Assembly (NCBI RefSeq): GCF_034008635.1
Contig: NZ_CP125378.1
Coordinates: 5,704,501-5,768,500 of the forward strand
DNA from: Pseudomonas sp. P8_229
Lineage (GTDB): Bacteria; Pseudomonadota; Gammaproteobacteria; Pseudomonadales; Pseudomonadaceae
DNA length: 64,000 bases
Direction: 5' to 3'
Below, one piece after another: positions 26,067 through 35,946 of the stretch (position 1 is the stretch's first letter; each line of letters opens with the position of its first letter). The position numbers and the translations under genes were made by a program. A model generated the notes under the pieces. It was not told where the DNA came from. It did not search any database and saw only the letters and a program-made list of their open reading frames with translations.

Positions 26067-28709
26067 ATGATTCAGTTTTCACCCGTTAGATCCCGTTTGA
26101 GCCTGGCTTTGCTGCTGGCGATCAATACCTTGCCGGCAGTCGCTGCCGACGAACCCACGACCCAGTTGCAACGGGTGGAAGTCACCGGTACGGCGATTCG
26201 TCGGGTCGATGCGGAAACTGCAGTACCGGTCACCATTCTGCGAGTTGAAGAACTGCGCGAGCAGGGGGTGAGCACCACCGAAGAACTGGTCAGCCGGATT
26301 TCCGCCAATCAGTCTTCGGTCGGTTCCGGCCGCTCGGTGGGGTCGAGCAGCGGCGGGGCGTCGTATGCCGATTTGCGCGGTATCGGCCCGAACAAGACGC
26401 TGGTACTGCTCAATGGCCGGCGGCTGAGTAACAACGCGACCAATGCGATCAATGGCTCCGGGGTTGACCTGAACACCATTCCGTTCGCCGCCATTGATCG
26501 CGTCGAAGTCCTGCGTGACGGCGCTTCGGCGTTGTACGGCACCGATGCGATCGGCGGGGTGATCAACTTCATCACCAAGACCAGCCTCACCGAAGGCCAA
26601 CTCAGCACCAACTACGACACGCCGACCCATGCCGGCGGTGGTGAAAGTCGCAACTTCAGCGGCAGCTGGGGCTTCGGCGATTTGCAGGATGACCGTTTCA
26701 ACGTGTTTGGCGTGGTCAGTTATGACAAGCAGCAACGCCTGGCCGCCGAAGATCGTGGCTACAGCTACAACTACCAGCCCGGACGCGGTCTCGATTACAC
26801 CTCCGGCACCGCATCGCCGGCCAACTGGAGTCAGGGCAGCAACGCTACCAACCCATTGGCCGGTTCAGGTTGCAACGCCCCGGGTCTGCTGGCACGCAAT
26901 GGTATCTGCCGCCAGAGCCTGTGGAACTACCTCGATCTGGTGCCGGAAACCGAGAAGACCTCGGCGTTCGCCAAAGCCACCGGCAAGCTCTCGGACGACC
27001 ACAACGTCAGCCTCGAATACTTTTGGGCACGCAACGAAAACCGCACGCAGATCGGCCCCGGCACGCTGATGGGCAACCAGATCAGCCCCGGCACGACGTT
27101 CTATCCCGGCAACGGCATTACCCCGGGCCCCAACGGTTTCGCCCTCGACCCGACACAACCGGTGGATGTGAACTGGCGCGAAACCGCAGTCGGCGCTCGT
27201 CAGCATGAAGACGACAACACCGGCCAGCGTTTGCTGTTGAGTTTCGACGGCAGCGTGGTCGGCTGGGATTACAACGTCGGTGCGTCGTACAACCAGAACA
27301 AAGTGGTCAATGCCATCGAGGCTGGCTACGTCAACGACCGCGCCGTGAGCGCCGGTATTGCCAACGGTATCATCAATCCGTTTGGCGCCCAGACTGCTGC
27401 CGGGCAGGCGTTGCTGGCAGCCAACGCGGTGGATGGCGATTACTCGACGGCGGTCGGGCGGGTCAAAGCGATTGACGGACGTGTCAGCCGCGAGATTGGC
27501 GACTGGTTCGGTGCCGGCCCTTCGGCACTGGCACTGGGCGGCGAGTATCGCAAGGAGGATTTCCATCAGGACTTCGCGCAGTTCGCCGCCGATGTGCAAA
27601 GCCTGGGTGTCGATCCGAATGCCAGCGTTGCCGGTGATCGCAGCGTTTCGGCGCAGTACGCCGAGGTCAACGTGCCGGTGCTCGACAGCCTCGAACTGTC
27701 CGCCGCCGTGCGGCATGACAAGTACAGCGACTTCGGCAGCACCACCAACCCGAAATATTCGTTCCGCTTCCAGCCGTTCAAGGAGCTGGTGGTGCGTGGC
27801 GCCTACAGTGAGGGTTTCCGTGCGCCTTCGCTGTACGAGTTGTATAACCCCAACTTCACCACGTTCACTGTCGCCAACTACAACGATCCACGGCTGTGCG
27901 CCGGTGGCAACCCGAGCAACGGCGGGATCGCCAACCGCGACTGCGCCCAGCAGTTCTACAGCCGCACCGGCGGCAACACTGACCTCAGCCCGGAAACGGC
28001 GCGCAACGTCACCCTCGGTTTCGTCTATCAGCCGTTCGAGCGCCTGAGCACCGGGCTGGATTTCTGGTGGATCAACATTGCCAACCAGATCGCCGAGTTC
28101 CCGGAGTCAGCGGTGTTCGAGAACCCGGAGCTGTACCCGGATCGCCTGATCCGCAAGCCTGACGGCTCCATCGATCACATCGTTACGGGCCTCGCCAACC
28201 TCGGCAAGATCAAGACCAACGGCGTCGACGTCAGCTTCGATTACCGGTTGCCGAGCACCCCGTACGGTAACTTCGGCATTGGCCTGCAAGGCACGTACGT
28301 CAGCCGTTACGAGTACCAGCAGCAGCTCAAGGGCGACTACATCGACAAGCTTGGCGATTTCCGTGGCGGCGACTTTGCTTCGGCCGGCGCCGTGGCCCGC
28401 TGGCGTCACAGCCTGACCGGCAGCTGGAACTACGGCCCCTACGGCGTCGCCCTGACCAACCGTTACACCAGCGGCTACCACGACTCCGACCGCGAGACCC
28501 ACGATTACGTTGGCTCGTACAACGTCTGGGATCTGGCCGGCACCTATACCTGGCGCAAAACCCTCAGCGTAACCCTCGGCGCGAAGAACCTGTTCGACCG
28601 CGAGCCGCCGTTCAGCAACCAGACCTACACCTTCCAGAGCGGCTACGACCCGAAATACGGCGATCCGTTTGGCCGGACGCTGTACACGCGGGTCAGCTAC
28701 AAGTTCTGA
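26067..28709 (+). CDS. TonB-dependent outer-membrane receptor (no STN domain)
   Basis: 880 residues. Signal peptide ends near AVAADEP; a TonB-box-like QRVEVTG is followed by a plug (SYADLRGIGPNKTLVLLNGR; IDRVEVLRDGASALYGTDAI) and a barrel that ends with the canonical aromatic SYKF. Unlike the first receptor it lacks the STN domain, so it transports but should not signal. It shares a promoter-like block with the first receptor and with yejA, suggesting joint use. Confidence 0.92.
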   Translation: MIQFSPVRSRLSLALLLAINTLPAVAADEPTTQLQRVEVTGTAIRRVDAETAVPVTILRVEELREQGVSTTEELVSRISANQSSVGSGRSVGSSSGGASYADLRGIGPNKTLVLLNGRRLSNNATNAINGSGVDLNTIPFAAIDRVEVLRDGASALYGTDAIGGVINFITKTSLTEGQLSTNYDTPTHAGGGESRNFSGSWGFGDLQDDRFNVFGVVSYDKQQRLAAEDRGYSYNYQPGRGLDYTSGTASPANWSQGSNATNPLAGSGCNAPGLLARNGICRQSLWNYLDLVPETEKTSAFAKATGKLSDDHNVSLEYFWARNENRTQIGPGTLMGNQISPGTTFYPGNGITPGPNGFALDPTQPVDVNWRETAVGARQHEDDNTGQRLLLSFDGSVVGWDYNVGASYNQNKVVNAIEAGYVNDRAVSAGIANGIINPFGAQTAAGQALLAANAVDGDYSTAVGRVKAIDGRVSREIGDWFGAGPSALALGGEYRKEDFHQDFAQFAADVQSLGVDPNASVAGDRSVSAQYAEVNVPVLDSLELSAAVRHDKYSDFGSTTNPKYSFRFQPFKELVVRGAYSEGFRAPSLYELYNPNFTTFTVANYNDPRLCAGGNPSNGGIANRDCAQQFYSRTGGNTDLSPETARNVTLGFVYQPFERLSTGLDFWWINIANQIAEFPESAVFENPELYPDRLIRKPDGSIDHIVTGLANLGKIKTNGVDVSFDYRLPSTPYGNFGIGLQGTYVSRYEYQQQLKGDYIDKLGDFRGGDFASAGAVARWRHSLTGSWNYGPYGVALTNRYTSGYHDSDRETHDYVGSYNVWDLAGTYTWRKTLSVTLGAKNLFDREPPFSNQTYTFQSGYDPKYGDPFGRTLYTRVSYKF

Positions 28710-28712
28710 CTT

Positions 28713-28732
28713 GCCCAGTGTGGGCGGGTTTT
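28713..28732 (+). terminator. Candidate intrinsic terminator after the second receptor
   Basis: GCCCA, a 3-nt loop, TGGGC, then GGGTTTT. The stem is only 5 bp, so efficiency is doubtful; it overlaps the start of the copy C promoter block. Confidence 0.4.
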
Positions 28733-28792
28733 AGTCACTTATTGATCTAAGCCCGCCCTATAAAAGTCGCCGGCCTGTTGCACATCACAGGT
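28730..28792 (+). promoter_or_regulatory. Shared promoter-like block, copy C (YejABEF operon)
   Basis: TAGTCACTT, TGATCTAA, CTATAAAA at 28758-28765, CGCCGGCCTGTTGCACAT. This matches copies A and B, with the TGATCTAA and TTGCACAT parts closest to copy B. It lies 166 bp before yejA instead of about 55 bp because a REP pair is in between. Confidence 0.5.
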
Positions 28793-28814
28793 AGGCAGGA
28801 TGTGTGGTGACTGT

Positions 28815-28903
28815 ACTGGCCTCTTCGCGAGCAAGCTCCCTCAGGGGATTTGCGATGAACCCGCCCTCCATGTGGGAGCGAGCCTGCTCGCGAAGAGGCC
28901 AGT
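28815..28903. repeat. REP pair in the yejA leader
   Basis: ACTGGCCTCTTCGCGAGCAA and its inverted partner CGCGAAGAGGCCAGT enclose about 50 bp. It sits between the shared promoter block and the yejA start, so if the promoter is real this palindrome is transcribed as a long hairpin in the 5' leader. Confidence 0.85.
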
Positions 28904-28930
28904 CGCAGCACCGCGTAAAGGGATCTGCCC

Positions 28931-30781
28931 ATGTTCTCCAGACTCATTTTATTCAGTGCCGTTGCGCTTTTAACCTCATTCAGTTGGGCCGCCCCGCAAC
29001 CAGCGCTGACGGTCTACGGCGAGGCCCCCAAATACGCCCCGGACTTCCAGCACCTGGCCTACGCCAACCCCAACGCCCCGAAGGGTGGCACCCTGCGCCG
29101 CTCCTCGCTGGAAAGCGGCCCGTTCGATCACCTGATTCCCTACATCGACAAAGGTACCGGCGTGGCCGATGTCGACGGCTGGCTCTACGCGCCGCTGGCT
29201 TATCGCAGCAAGGACGAGCCCTACAGTGTCTACGGCCTGGTGGCTCAGCAGATGGAGCTGGATGCAGATCGCCGCTGGCTGCGTTTCTACCTCAATCCCA
29301 AGGCCAGGTTTGACGATGGCACGCCGATCACCGCCGAAGACGTGCGCTACACCTTCGAGCTGTTCACCACCCAGGGCAGTCTCAAATACCGCCAACAGTT
29401 TCGCGATGTCGCCGAAGTCGTGGTGGAGTCGCCGACGCAAGTGCGCTTCAACTTCAAGAACAACGACAGCCGCACCTTGCCGCTGGATCTGGCGACGCTT
29501 CCAGTGCTGCCCGAACACTGGTGGCGCACGCGCAACTTCGCCGAGGGCGCCGGTTTCGAGATCCCGCCGGGCAGTGGCCCGTACCGTATCAGCGCGGTGG
29601 ACGCCGGACGCAGTGTGAAGTTTCAGCGCGTCGCCGACTGGTGGGCCAAGGACCTGCCGATCACTCGCGGGCTGTACAACTTCGATCACTTGAGCGTGGA
29701 GTTCTTTGCCGACACCGATGTTTCCAGGCAAGTGCTCAAGGCTGGCGGCTTCGACTACAACCGCGAGTTTTCCGCGACCAGCTACACCATCGGCTATGCG
29801 GGGGCGGCGCTGGAGCAGGGCAAATTGCTTCGTGAACATCTCGCGCCCGGCGCCGCGCAAGGTTCGCAAGGTTTCGTGTTCAATCTGCAGAAACCGCTGT
29901 TTCAGGATCGCCGGGTGCGTCAGGCCATCGCCATGCTCTGGGACTTCGAGTGGAGCAATCGGCAGATGATGCGCAGCATGTACCTGCGCCAGCGCAGTTA
30001 CTTCTCGCACAGTGCGTTGGCGGCCACTGAGTTGCCGGATGCCGAGGAACTGGAAATCCTCGAACCGTGGCGCGGCAAGATTCCTGACGAGGTCTTCACC
30101 CGGGTGTTCGAAGCACCGAAAACCGACGGCAGCGGCAACATCCGCGCCGAGCAGTTGCAAGCGTTGAAATTGCTGGAGGCCGCCGGCTGGAAACCTCATG
30201 GCGATCAATTGGTGAACGCCAGTGGCGAGCCGCTGCAGTTCACCTTCCTTAACGGCCAGAAGGGCTTCGAGCGCTTGCTGTTGCCGTTCAAGCGCAACCT
30301 GGCACAGATCGGCATCGGTTTCGATATCCGCCAGGTCGACACCGCGCAATACACCAACCGCGTGCGCAATCGTGACTACGACATGATCGTGGTCGGCTAT
30401 CCGGTGAGCCAGGCGCCAGGGCGCGAGATGTTCAATTACTTCGGCGCCGACGGGGCGGACGATCCCGGCTCCAACAACTACATGGTGCTGCGCGATCCGG
30501 CTGTCGATGCGTTGCTTGAAGGGCTGGTGCAGGCCGACAACCGCGACAGCCTGTTGCGTCATGCCCACGCTTTGGATCGGGTGTTGCAGTGGGGTTATTA
30601 CTGGATTCCCAACTACTACCCGCCGGGGATTTCCACGGTATGGTGGAACCGTTTCGGCCGCCCGGCGACGGCGCCGCTGTACGACGCCGGGCTCGACACT
30701 TGGTGGGAAATCAGCCCGACCGCGCTGACCTCCACGCAGCTGCAGCAACAGCAAAAGGAGTACGCCCATGTGGGGTTATAG
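28931..30781 (+). CDS. yejA: YejA-type periplasmic peptide-binding protein
   Basis: 616 residues (E. coli YejA about 604). A Sec signal ends near SWAAPQ. Family 5 extracellular solute-binding protein features are present: [49 protein letters not shown], and the YejA-like end [19 protein letters not shown] then DTWWEISP. YejA homologues bind peptides and peptide-nucleotide antibiotics of the microcin C kind. AAAGGGA precedes ATG 28931. First gene of a four-gene overlapping operon; the TonB receptors upstream could supply its ligand. Confidence 0.9.
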   Translation: MFSRLILFSAVALLTSFSWAAPQPALTVYGEAPKYAPDFQHLAYANPNAPKGGTLRRSSLESGPFDHLIPYIDKGTGVADVDGWLYAPLAYRSKDEPYSVYGLVAQQMELDADRRWLRFYLNPKARFDDGTPITAEDVRYTFELFTTQGSLKYRQQFRDVAEVVVESPTQVRFNFKNNDSRTLPLDLATLPVLPEHWWRTRNFAEGAGFEIPPGSGPYRISAVDAGRSVKFQRVADWWAKDLPITRGLYNFDHLSVEFFADTDVSRQVLKAGGFDYNREFSATSYTIGYAGAALEQGKLLREHLAPGAAQGSQGFVFNLQKPLFQDRRVRQAIAMLWDFEWSNRQMMRSMYLRQRSYFSHSALAATELPDAEELEILEPWRGKIPDEVFTRVFEAPKTDGSGNIRAEQLQALKLLEAAGWKPHGDQLVNASGEPLQFTFLNGQKGFERLLLPFKRNLAQIGIGFDIRQVDTAQYTNRVRNRDYDMIVVGYPVSQAPGREMFNYFGADGADDPGSNNYMVLRDPAVDALLEGLVQADNRDSLLRHAHALDRVLQWGYYWIPNYYPPGISTVWWNRFGRPATAPLYDAGLDTWWEISPTALTSTQLQQQQKEYAHVGL

Positions 30782-31832
30782 TCTGCGGCGTCTGCTGCTG
30801 ATCGTGCCGACCTTGCTCGCCATTCTGTTGGTCAATTTCGTCATCGTGCAGGCCGCGCCGGGTGGCCCGGTGGAACAGGCGATTGCGCGCTTGCAGGGCA
30901 TCGGCGTCGGCGCGGCGGTGGGCGGTGGTCATGTGGAAACCATGGGTGGCGAATCCCGCGCCACCCGTGGCCTCGATCCGAAACTGGTGGCTGACATCGA
31001 GCGCCAGTACGGCTTCGACAAACCCGCCGGTGAACGCCTGTGGCTGATGCTCAAAAGCTACGCGCGGCTGGACTTCGGCCAGAGTTTTTTCCGGGGTGCC
31101 AGTGTCACCGAACTGATCTGGCAGAAGCTGCCGGTGACCTTGTCGCTGGGCTTGTGGGCGACATTGATCACTTATCTGGTGTCGATTCCGCTGGGCATTC
31201 GCAAAGCGGTGCACAACGGCTCGGCGTTCGATGTCTGGAGCAGCGTGGCGATCATCATCGGCTATGCGATGCCGGGGTTTCTGTTTGCGCTGCTGCTGAT
31301 CATCGTGTTTGCCGGCGGCAGTGCGCTGGACTGGTTTCCGGTGCGCGGACTGGTCTCGGACAACTTCGCCGAGTTGTCGCTGTGGGCCAAGGTCGCGGAC
31401 TACTTCTGGCATCTGGTGTTGCCGGTCACCGCGCTGGTCATCGGCGGATTCGCCACGCTGACGATCCTCACCAAAAACAGCTTTCTCAACGAGATCTCGC
31501 GGCTGTACGTGGTGACGGCACGGGCCAAGGGCCTGAGTGAACGTCAGGTGTTGTACGGCCATGTGTTCCGCAACGCGATGCTGCTGGTGGTTGCCGGTCT
31601 TCCTCAGGCGCTGGTGACGGTGTTTTTCGGCGGTTCGCTGCTGATCGAAGTGATCTTCTCGCTGGATGGCCTCGGCCGCCTGAGCTACGAAGCGGCGGTG
31701 TCGCGCGATTATCCGGTGGTGTTCGGTTCGCTGTTCATCTTCACCCTGTTCGGCCTGCTGATAAAACTGCTCGGCGACCTGTGTTACACGCTGGTCGATC
31801 CGCGCATCGACTTCACCGCGAGGACTGCCTGA
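30768..31832 (+). CDS. yejB: YejB-type ABC permease
   Basis: 354 residues (E. coli YejB about 364), an integral inner-membrane protein with six hydrophobic helices. It starts [20 protein letters not shown] and carries the permease EAA loop near [20 protein letters not shown]. Overlaps yejA by 14 bp with AAGGAG inside yejA. Pairs with YejE to form the channel of the peptide importer. Confidence 0.92.
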   Translation: MWGYSLRRLLLIVPTLLAILLVNFVIVQAAPGGPVEQAIARLQGIGVGAAVGGGHVETMGGESRATRGLDPKLVADIERQYGFDKPAGERLWLMLKSYARLDFGQSFFRGASVTELIWQKLPVTLSLGLWATLITYLVSIPLGIRKAVHNGSAFDVWSSVAIIIGYAMPGFLFALLLIIVFAGGSALDWFPVRGLVSDNFAELSLWAKVADYFWHLVLPVTALVIGGFATLTILTKNSFLNEISRLYVVTARAKGLSERQVLYGHVFRNAMLLVVAGLPQALVTVFFGGSLLIEVIFSLDGLGRLSYEAAVSRDYPVVFGSLFIFTLFGLLIKLLGDLCYTLVDPRIDFTARTA

Positions 31833-32854
31833 TGCTGACCTTATCTCCCATCGGACAGCGCCGCTGGGCGCGCTTCAAGGCGCATCGGCGTGGCTGGTGG
31901 TCGTTGTGGCTGTTTCTGCTGCTGTTCGGCCTGAGCCTGGGCGGTGAATTGATCGCCAATGACAAGCCGCTGCTGGTCGAGTATCAGGACCAATGGTATT
32001 TCCCGGCGTTCAAGCGCTACACCGAGCAGGATTTTGGCGGTGAGCTGCCGTTTCAGCCTGACTATCGCAGTGCGCAGGTGCGGCAGCTTATCGAGGGGCA
32101 GGGCGGGCGTCTGTGGTTTGCACCGATTGCGTTCGGTTTTGATACGGTCAATTACGACCTGACGGAGCCGGCACCGAGTCCACCAAGCGGCGAGAACTGG
32201 CTGGGCACTGACGATCAGGCGCGGGATGTACTGGCGCGAGTGATCTTCGGGACGCGGGTGTCATTGCTGTTCGCTCTGGCATTGACCACCGCGAGCGCGC
32301 TGATCGGCATCGCCGCGGGTGCCTTGCAGGGTTATTACGGCGGTTGGGTCGATCTGCTCGGGCAGCGGCTGCTGGAGGTGTGGTCGGGGCTACCGGTGTT
32401 GTACCTGTTGATCATCCTGTCCGGGTTCGTCGAGCCGAATTTCTGGTGGCTGCTAGGGATCATGGCGCTGTTTTCCTGGCTGAGCCTGGTCGACGTGGTG
32501 CGCGCCGAGTTCCTGCGCAGCCGTGGCCTTGAATACGTCAAAGCGGCGCGGGCGCTGGGGGTTGGCGATGCGCAGGTGATCAGCCGGCACATCCTGCCCA
32601 ATGCGATGAGCGCGACCCTGACGTATCTGCCGTTCATTCTCACCGGGGCGATTGCCACGCTGTCGGCGCTGGATTTCCTCGGTTTCGGCATGCCTGCCGG
32701 CAGCGCTTCGCTGGGCGAACTGATCGGCCAGGGTAAAAGCAATCTGCAAGCGCCGTGGTTGGGGCTGACTGCGTTTTTTACGTTGGCGCTGATTCTTTCT
32801 CTGTTGGTGTTTATCGGTGAAGCCTGCCGAGATGCTTTTGATCCGCGCTCTTGA
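31832..32854 (+). CDS. yejE: YejE-type ABC permease
   Basis: 340 residues (E. coli YejE about 341). A long N-terminal periplasmic loop after the first helix contains the family segment YQDQWYFPAFKRYTEQDFGG. The central permease domain shows the EAA loop FLRSRGLEYVKAARALGV and LPNAMSATLTYLPFILTGAI. The start overlaps the yejB stop (TGATG), so ATG 31832 is chosen over an upstream frame inside yejB. Confidence 0.92.
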   Translation: MLTLSPIGQRRWARFKAHRRGWWSLWLFLLLFGLSLGGELIANDKPLLVEYQDQWYFPAFKRYTEQDFGGELPFQPDYRSAQVRQLIEGQGGRLWFAPIAFGFDTVNYDLTEPAPSPPSGENWLGTDDQARDVLARVIFGTRVSLLFALALTTASALIGIAAGALQGYYGGWVDLLGQRLLEVWSGLPVLYLLIILSGFVEPNFWWLLGIMALFSWLSLVDVVRAEFLRSRGLEYVKAARALGVGDAQVISRHILPNAMSATLTYLPFILTGAIATLSALDFLGFGMPAGSASLGELIGQGKSNLQAPWLGLTAFFTLALILSLLVFIGEACRDAFDPRS

Positions 32855-32868
32855 GCCGAGGAGTTGAT

Positions 32869-34443
32869 ATGAGCGATAACCTGATCGAAATACGCGACCT
32901 GCGTGTAGCATTCAACGGCCAGCCAGTGGTGCACGGCCTCGACCTCGACATCCGCCCGGGCGAGTGCCTGGCGCTGGTCGGCGAGTCCGGCTCGGGCAAA
33001 TCGGTGACCGCCCACAGCATCCTGCAACTGCTCGACCCGAACATCACGCGGATCGACGGCAGCATTCGCTACCGCGGCGAAGAGCTGCTCGGCGTGCATG
33101 AGCGTTATCTGCGGCAGCTGCGCGGCAATCGCATTGCGATGATTTTTCAGGAGCCGATGAGTTCGCTGAATCCACTGCACACGGTTGAACGGCAACTCGG
33201 CGAGAGCCTGGCGCTGCACAAAGGTCTGGCGGGCGCGCAAGCCCGTGAGCGCACTCTTGAATTGCTGGAACTGGTTGGCATCCAGAACCCCCGGGAACGG
33301 CTCAAGGCCTATCCGCATCAGCTCTCCGGCGGCCAGCGACAGCGGGTAATGATTGCCATGGCGCTGGCCTGTGAGCCGCAGTTGCTGATCGCCGACGAGC
33401 CAACCACCGCGCTCGACGTGACCGTGCAGCGCAGGATTCTGCTGTTGCTCAAGGAGCTGCAGCAGCGGCTCGGCATGGCGTTGCTGATCATCAGTCATGA
33501 CCTGAATCTGGTGCGCACGATTGCCCAGCGGGTGGCGGTGATGCGCGGCGGTGTGATCGTCGAGCAGGCATCCTGCGAACAACTGTTCCGTGCGCCGCAG
33601 CATCCTTACAGCATCGAGTTGCTGAATGCCGAACCTGGCGGGCATGCCTTATGTCTCGACGCCACCGAGGATTTGTTGCAAGTGCGCGATCTGAATGTGC
33701 GCTTCCGTCTCGGCGGCGGTGGGTGGCGGCCGAAGACTTACCTGCAGGCGGTCAAGGGCATCGATCTGAACCTGCAACGCGGCAAGACCTTGGGCATTGT
33801 CGGCGAGTCAGGTTCGGGCAAGTCGACATTGGGTCAGGCGATTTTGCGGCTGATCGACGCCGAGGGCAGCATTCGTTTTGCCGGTGAGGCGCTGGAGGCG
33901 TTGAGCGGCAAGCAACTGAGGCCGCTGCGCAAACGCCTGCAAGTGGTGTTTCAGGACCCGTTCGGCAGTCTCAGTCCGCGTCTGTGCGTCGAACAGATCA
34001 TTGCCGAGGGATTGCAGGTGCACAGCGATTTGAATGCCGCGCAGCGTGCGCAGGCGGTGATCGAGGTACTGCGTGAAGTGGGTCTCGATCCGGCAACGCG
34101 GCATCGCTATCCGCACGAATTTTCAGGGGGGCAGCGGCAACGCATCGCCATTGCCCGGGCACTGGTGCTCAAGCCCGACTTGATCCTGCTGGATGAGCCA
34201 ACCTCGGCACTGGATCGCACGGTGCAAAAGCAGATCGTGGCGCTGCTGCGGCGTTTGCAGCAAGAGCATGGTCTGACCTACCTGTTCATCAGCCATGACC
34301 TGGCGGTGGTGCGGGCGCTGGCTCATGATCTGATCGTGATGAAGGAAGGACAGGTGGTGGAGCGGGGGGAGACCGGCAATCTTTTCAGCGCGGCAAAGCA
34401 CCCCTATACGCAGGAGCTGCTGGCCGCGTCATTTGCCGGTTGA
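32869..34443 (+). CDS. yejF: YejF-type double ABC ATPase
   Basis: 524 residues with two complete ABC ATPase domains. Walker A motifs: [14 protein letters not shown] and [14 protein letters not shown]. Signatures: [14 protein letters not shown] and [14 protein letters not shown]. Walker [13 protein letters not shown] and [12 protein letters not shown]. This fused dual ATPase is typical of YejF and powers the YejBE channel. ATG 32869 follows GAGGAG; the TTG 18 bp upstream is unlikely. Last gene of the operon. Confidence 0.93.
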   Translation: MSDNLIEIRDLRVAFNGQPVVHGLDLDIRPGECLALVGESGSGKSVTAHSILQLLDPNITRIDGSIRYRGEELLGVHERYLRQLRGNRIAMIFQEPMSSLNPLHTVERQLGESLALHKGLAGAQARERTLELLELVGIQNPRERLKAYPHQLSGGQRQRVMIAMALACEPQLLIADEPTTALDVTVQRRILLLLKELQQRLGMALLIISHDLNLVRTIAQRVAVMRGGVIVEQASCEQLFRAPQHPYSIELLNAEPGGHALCLDATEDLLQVRDLNVRFRLGGGGWRPKTYLQAVKGIDLNLQRGKTLGIVGESGSGKSTLGQAILRLIDAEGSIRFAGEALEALSGKQLRPLRKRLQVVFQDPFGSLSPRLCVEQIIAEGLQVHSDLNAAQRAQAVIEVLREVGLDPATRHRYPHEFSGGQRQRIAIARALVLKPDLILLDEPTSALDRTVQKQIVALLRRLQQEHGLTYLFISHDLAVVRALAHDLIVMKEGQVVERGETGNLFSAAKHPYTQELLAASFAG

Positions 34444-34464
34444 TGACCTGCTGCCAGAGCTGAC

Positions 34465-34563
34465 GCTTTCGCGAGCAAGCCCGCTTCCACCGGGGGGATT
34501 GGCTGTTTCGGGATTGGCGGGTTGCCGCCGGCTCCATTGTGGGAGCGGGCTTGCTCGCGAAGG
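34465..34563. repeat. REP pair after yejF
   Basis: CTTTCGCGAGCAAGCCCGCT and the inverted GTGGGAGCGGGCTTGCTCGC are separated by about 55 bp, between the convergent yejF and SCP2-type genes. Confidence 0.9.
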
Positions 34564-34601
34564 CAGTCGGTGCTTCAGCGAAATCCTTGATGCCTGAACG
34601 C

Positions 34602-34629
34602 AAAAATCCCGCCACCAGGGCGGGATTTT
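34602..34629. terminator. Bidirectional terminator between yejF and the SCP2 gene
   Basis: AAAATCCCGCC and GGCGGGATTTT form an 11-bp stem with a short loop, A-rich on the left and T-rich on the right, so it can stop transcription from both sides. It lies just after the SCP2-type gene on the minus strand. Confidence 0.85.
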
Positions 34630-34648
34630 CTGCAAACCGAACGACGTC

Positions 34649-34966
34649 TTACGACGGGAACAGTTCGGACAGTTTCATCGACAGCATCATGTCGCCTTCA
34701 ACGCGCAGCTTGCCGCCCATGAACGCCTGCATGCCGTCGGTTTCACCGCTGACGATACCTTTCAGGGTTTCGCTGTCCAGCACCAGGGTGCAGTTGGCAT
34801 CTGGGTTTTCGCCTTCCTTGATGTCGCAAGTGCCGTCTTTGACGATCAGCGAGTACTGCTTGTCTTCGTCGGTGATGTTGAAACCGAAGACCAGGTCCAG
34901 ACCGGCAGCAGCGGCTGGGTTGAACTTGGCTTGCATCGCTTTTACGGCATCAGCTACGGAGGTCAT
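34649..34966 (-). CDS. SCP2 sterol-carrier-family lipid-binding protein
   Basis: 105 residues, about the size of a lone SCP2 domain, with no signal peptide. Typical segments: DAVKAMQAKFNPAAAAGLDL, FGFNITDEDKQYSLIVKDG and VLDSETLKGIVSGETDGMQA followed by FMGGKLRVEGDM. SCP2 domains hold a hydrophobic ligand such as a fatty acyl-CoA. AAGGAT precedes the start on this strand. Ligand unknown. Confidence 0.92.
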   Translation of the reverse strand: MTSVADAVKAMQAKFNPAAAAGLDLVFGFNITDEDKQYSLIVKDGTCDIKEGENPDANCTLVLDSETLKGIVSGETDGMQAFMGGKLRVEGDMMLSMKLSELFPS

Positions 34967-35030
34967 GGTTCGATCCTTTCTTGGGTAATGGGAGCTGGGT
35001 GATTACAGCAAGGGTCACAGTTATCCGGAC

Positions 35031-35741
35031 TCAGCGAAAAGTGATGAGTTCCGGAGCCTTCAGCAGCTGCAGATGTGCATGACTGTTGAAGGAAGCCAAA
35101 GCCACCTCGCGACCGCGGAACTTCAGCTGGTTGAGCGAGGTGTTGACGATTTGCCAATTCAGTTCGAATGCCTGTCTGGCAGGCATTTGGGTAATCAGGT
35201 GGAGCAGGGCGGTGATGGTGCCGCCGGAGGTGAACACGGCGATTTTCTGGTTGCCGTCGGCCTGTTCGAGGATGCGCTGCAGCCCGCCTTGCACCCGCTC
35301 GACGAAACCCAGCCAGCTTTCCAGGCCCGGGGTGTCGTGGGTGCCGGCGAGCCAGCGCTCGATGACCAAGGCGAAGATGCGCTGGAATTCGGTACGGTTC
35401 TGCGCCGCGTTGCGCAGGATGTCGATGGCTTCCGGTTCGTCCACCAGCATGGCGGGGATCAGGGCGCGGATCACCGCGTCGGCATCGAACTCGTTGAACG
35501 CGGCGTCGGTTTCCAGCGTCGGTACCGACAGGCCTTTGGCGGTGAATTGCTCCAGCGCACTGGTGGCCGTGTGTTGCTGGCGGCGCAGGTCGCCCGCCAG
35601 GCAGCGATCGAAACGGACTCCCAGTTCGACGAGGTGCTGGCCGAGGATTTCTGCCTGGCGCACACCGATGGGTGACAGGACGTCGTAGTCGTCTGCACCA
35701 AAGGAGGCCTGGCCATGTCGAATCAGATAGATACTGCCCAC
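35031..35741 (-). CDS. Histidine phosphatase superfamily protein
   Basis: 236 residues from a GTG start. The phosphohistidine motif LIRHGQASFG (H9) and the second His region with FTSGGTITALLHLITQMP fit the phosphoglycerate-mutase-like superfamily. GTG 35741 puts the catalytic motif at the usual position; the 21-codon upstream extension (MTVLRHPHNLAKP) is not family-like. Substrate is not deducible. Confidence 0.85.
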   Translation of the reverse strand: MGSIYLIRHGQASFGADDYDVLSPIGVRQAEILGQHLVELGVRFDRCLAGDLRRQQHTATSALEQFTAKGLSVPTLETDAAFNEFDADAVIRALIPAMLVDEPEAIDILRNAAQNRTEFQRIFALVIERWLAGTHDTPGLESWLGFVERVQGGLQRILEQADGNQKIAVFTSGGTITALLHLITQMPARQAFELNWQIVNTSLNQLKFRGREVALASFNSHAHLQLLKAPELITFR

Positions 35742-35946
35742 GTCCGCGTCATCCCGGTACGTTGAAGGTTTGGCGAGGTTATGAGGATGACGGAGTACTG
35801 TCAATGAAAAAACATACGCTTGTTTGAAATGCTTGTTACAGGCCTGTTGCCAGAGGTTTCACGGCTGGTCGACGAGGCGGCGCATGGGTATGCTGGAGCC
35901 ATCCCGCGCGTGTTTTTGCATCCGCGCATTGTTTTAAGGAGTCTCT

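Noticed and set aside
28976..30769. 597-codon open frame on the minus strand
   Set aside because: Antisense to yejA, with no recognisable motif.
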